Of a stretch of 7,463 nt of DNA, positions 7,137 through 7,463 are shown one piece after another (within the stretch, counting starts at the first letter, position 1; every line of letters begins with the position of its first letter). The stretch covers positions 1 to 7,463 of the forward strand of contig JAGYNF010000078.1 in assembly GCA_018400215.1 (NCBI GenBank), given 5' to 3'. The position numbers and the translations under genes were made by a program. The DNA comes from Cyanobium sp. M55B138 (GTDB lineage: Bacteria; Cyanobacteriota; Cyanobacteriia; PCC-6307; Cyanobiaceae). Below the pieces are notes generated by a model, which had not been told where the DNA came from, did no database searches, and saw only the letters and a program-made list of their open reading frames with translations.

Positions 7137-7380
7137 TCGCGCTGTAGCTCGGAACCTGCTCGCCGAACACAACCCATTCGGTGATCTCGCCGTCCGGATC
7201 CTGAACGCGAACGGTCGCCTCGGATCCGCCTACGATGGTGTAGTCTCCGCTTTCCCTGTCGCTTTGATCTGCCCATATCTCCGCGGCATTCTGAGCGCTG
7301 TAGGCGTCCGTAATGGTGATGCCGTCCTCCGGCCCTTCGTGCCCGGCATCCGGGCACCAAACGCGGTATGTGTCGCTCAT
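7123..7380 (-). CDS. Small acidic hypothetical phage-type protein, 85 residues
   Basis: The product begins MSDTYRVWCPDAGHE and ends with the tail PSYSATEAK. It is acidic, with no membrane segment and an alternating hydrophobic pattern (TIVGG, ATVRVQD, EWVVFG) suggesting a small beta-rich fold. I do not recognise a named family, though proteins opening with YRVWCPD occur among phage accessory genes. The start at 7380 was chosen over an ATG at 7404 because it makes the same ATGA overlap with the upstream stop as every other junction in this cluster. Its end overlaps the next gene in the same way. Confidence 0.65.
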   Translation of the reverse strand: MSDTYRVWCPDAGHEGPEDGITITDAYSAQNAAEIWADQSDRESGDYTIVGGSEATVRVQDPDGEITEWVVFGEQVPSYSATEAK

Positions 7381-7463
7381 CTCGCCACCCCGACCGCATC
7401 CCAACCGGCATCAAAGCCGTCGCAGTTGTCGACCGCCTTATCTCTCGCTTCTTCACGCGTCAT
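7377..7463 (-). CDS. Very small hypothetical phage-type protein, 28 residues, possibly 5'-truncated
   Basis: An ATG occupies the last three bases of the window and opens a frame beginning MTREEARDKAVDN, followed by CDGFDAGWDAVGVAR and a TGA at 7379-7377. The stop overlaps the next start as ATGA. A short charged helix followed by FDAGWDA resembles the ends of many small phage proteins of unknown function. The gene could begin further upstream outside the window, so it may be partial. Confidence 0.45.
   Translation of the reverse strand: MTREEARDKAVDNCDGFDAGWDAVGVAR

Noticed and set aside
1..7463. tRNA, rRNA, CRISPR array, insertion sequence or integrase/attachment site
   Set aside because: I saw no cloverleaf, no regularly spaced identical repeats, no transposase or integrase motifs and no clear att-type duplication near the junction.

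Overview
The window most resembles a high-GC cyanobacterium of the Synechococcus/Cyanobium kind. The evidence is G/C-rich third codon positions, a bacterial type III polyketide synthase, a ligase-associated Lhr-type helicase, and a cyanobacterial-looking iron-sulfur membrane protein with a degenerate sigma-54-activator AAA+ domain. This assignment is an inference, since no rRNA or other marker is present. The right end (about 6640-7463) differs: lower GC, tiny genes, and protein types known from phages of other bacteria.

Layout. At 1-149 (+) lies the 3' end of an unidentified gene. It overlaps by 10 bases an intact type III polyketide synthase (140-1252). The synthase overlaps by 8 bases the likely TTG start of a ligase-associated DExH helicase (1245 to about 3768). 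The helicase has a clean N-terminus and a clean C-terminal half. Between them, at about 1572-2360, the frame breaks repeatedly, mostly at homopolymers. On the minus strand, an SDR oxidoreductase (3776-4443) converges tail-to-tail with the helicase; its last third carries the same kind of indels. Upstream of it on the minus strand are a 26-residue single-span membrane protein (4556-4636) and a large AAA+-like / polyferredoxin membrane protein (4687-6762).

The first roughly 40 residues of that large protein do not look cyanobacterial. They resemble a small phage Cys-motif protein and follow four phage-like microgenes (6759-7463, minus strand), each joined to the next by an ATGA stop/start overlap. 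The window therefore seems to contain a phage/cyanobacterium junction near 6620-6655, in frame by chance or by recombination. Together with the two indel-rich patches, this makes an assembly or read-quality artefact a serious alternative to real biology.

Biologically, the left half suggests polyketide synthesis co-transcribed with a DNA-repair helicase. The right half suggests a membrane iron-sulfur electron-transfer protein with a repurposed AAA+ domain, a microprotein and an SDR in one minus-strand transcription unit. The most interesting real candidate is the AAA+/polyferredoxin fusion: it retains the sigma-54-activator fold signatures but lacks the GAFTGA loop and the normal Walker B glutamate, so it is unlikely to activate sigma-54.
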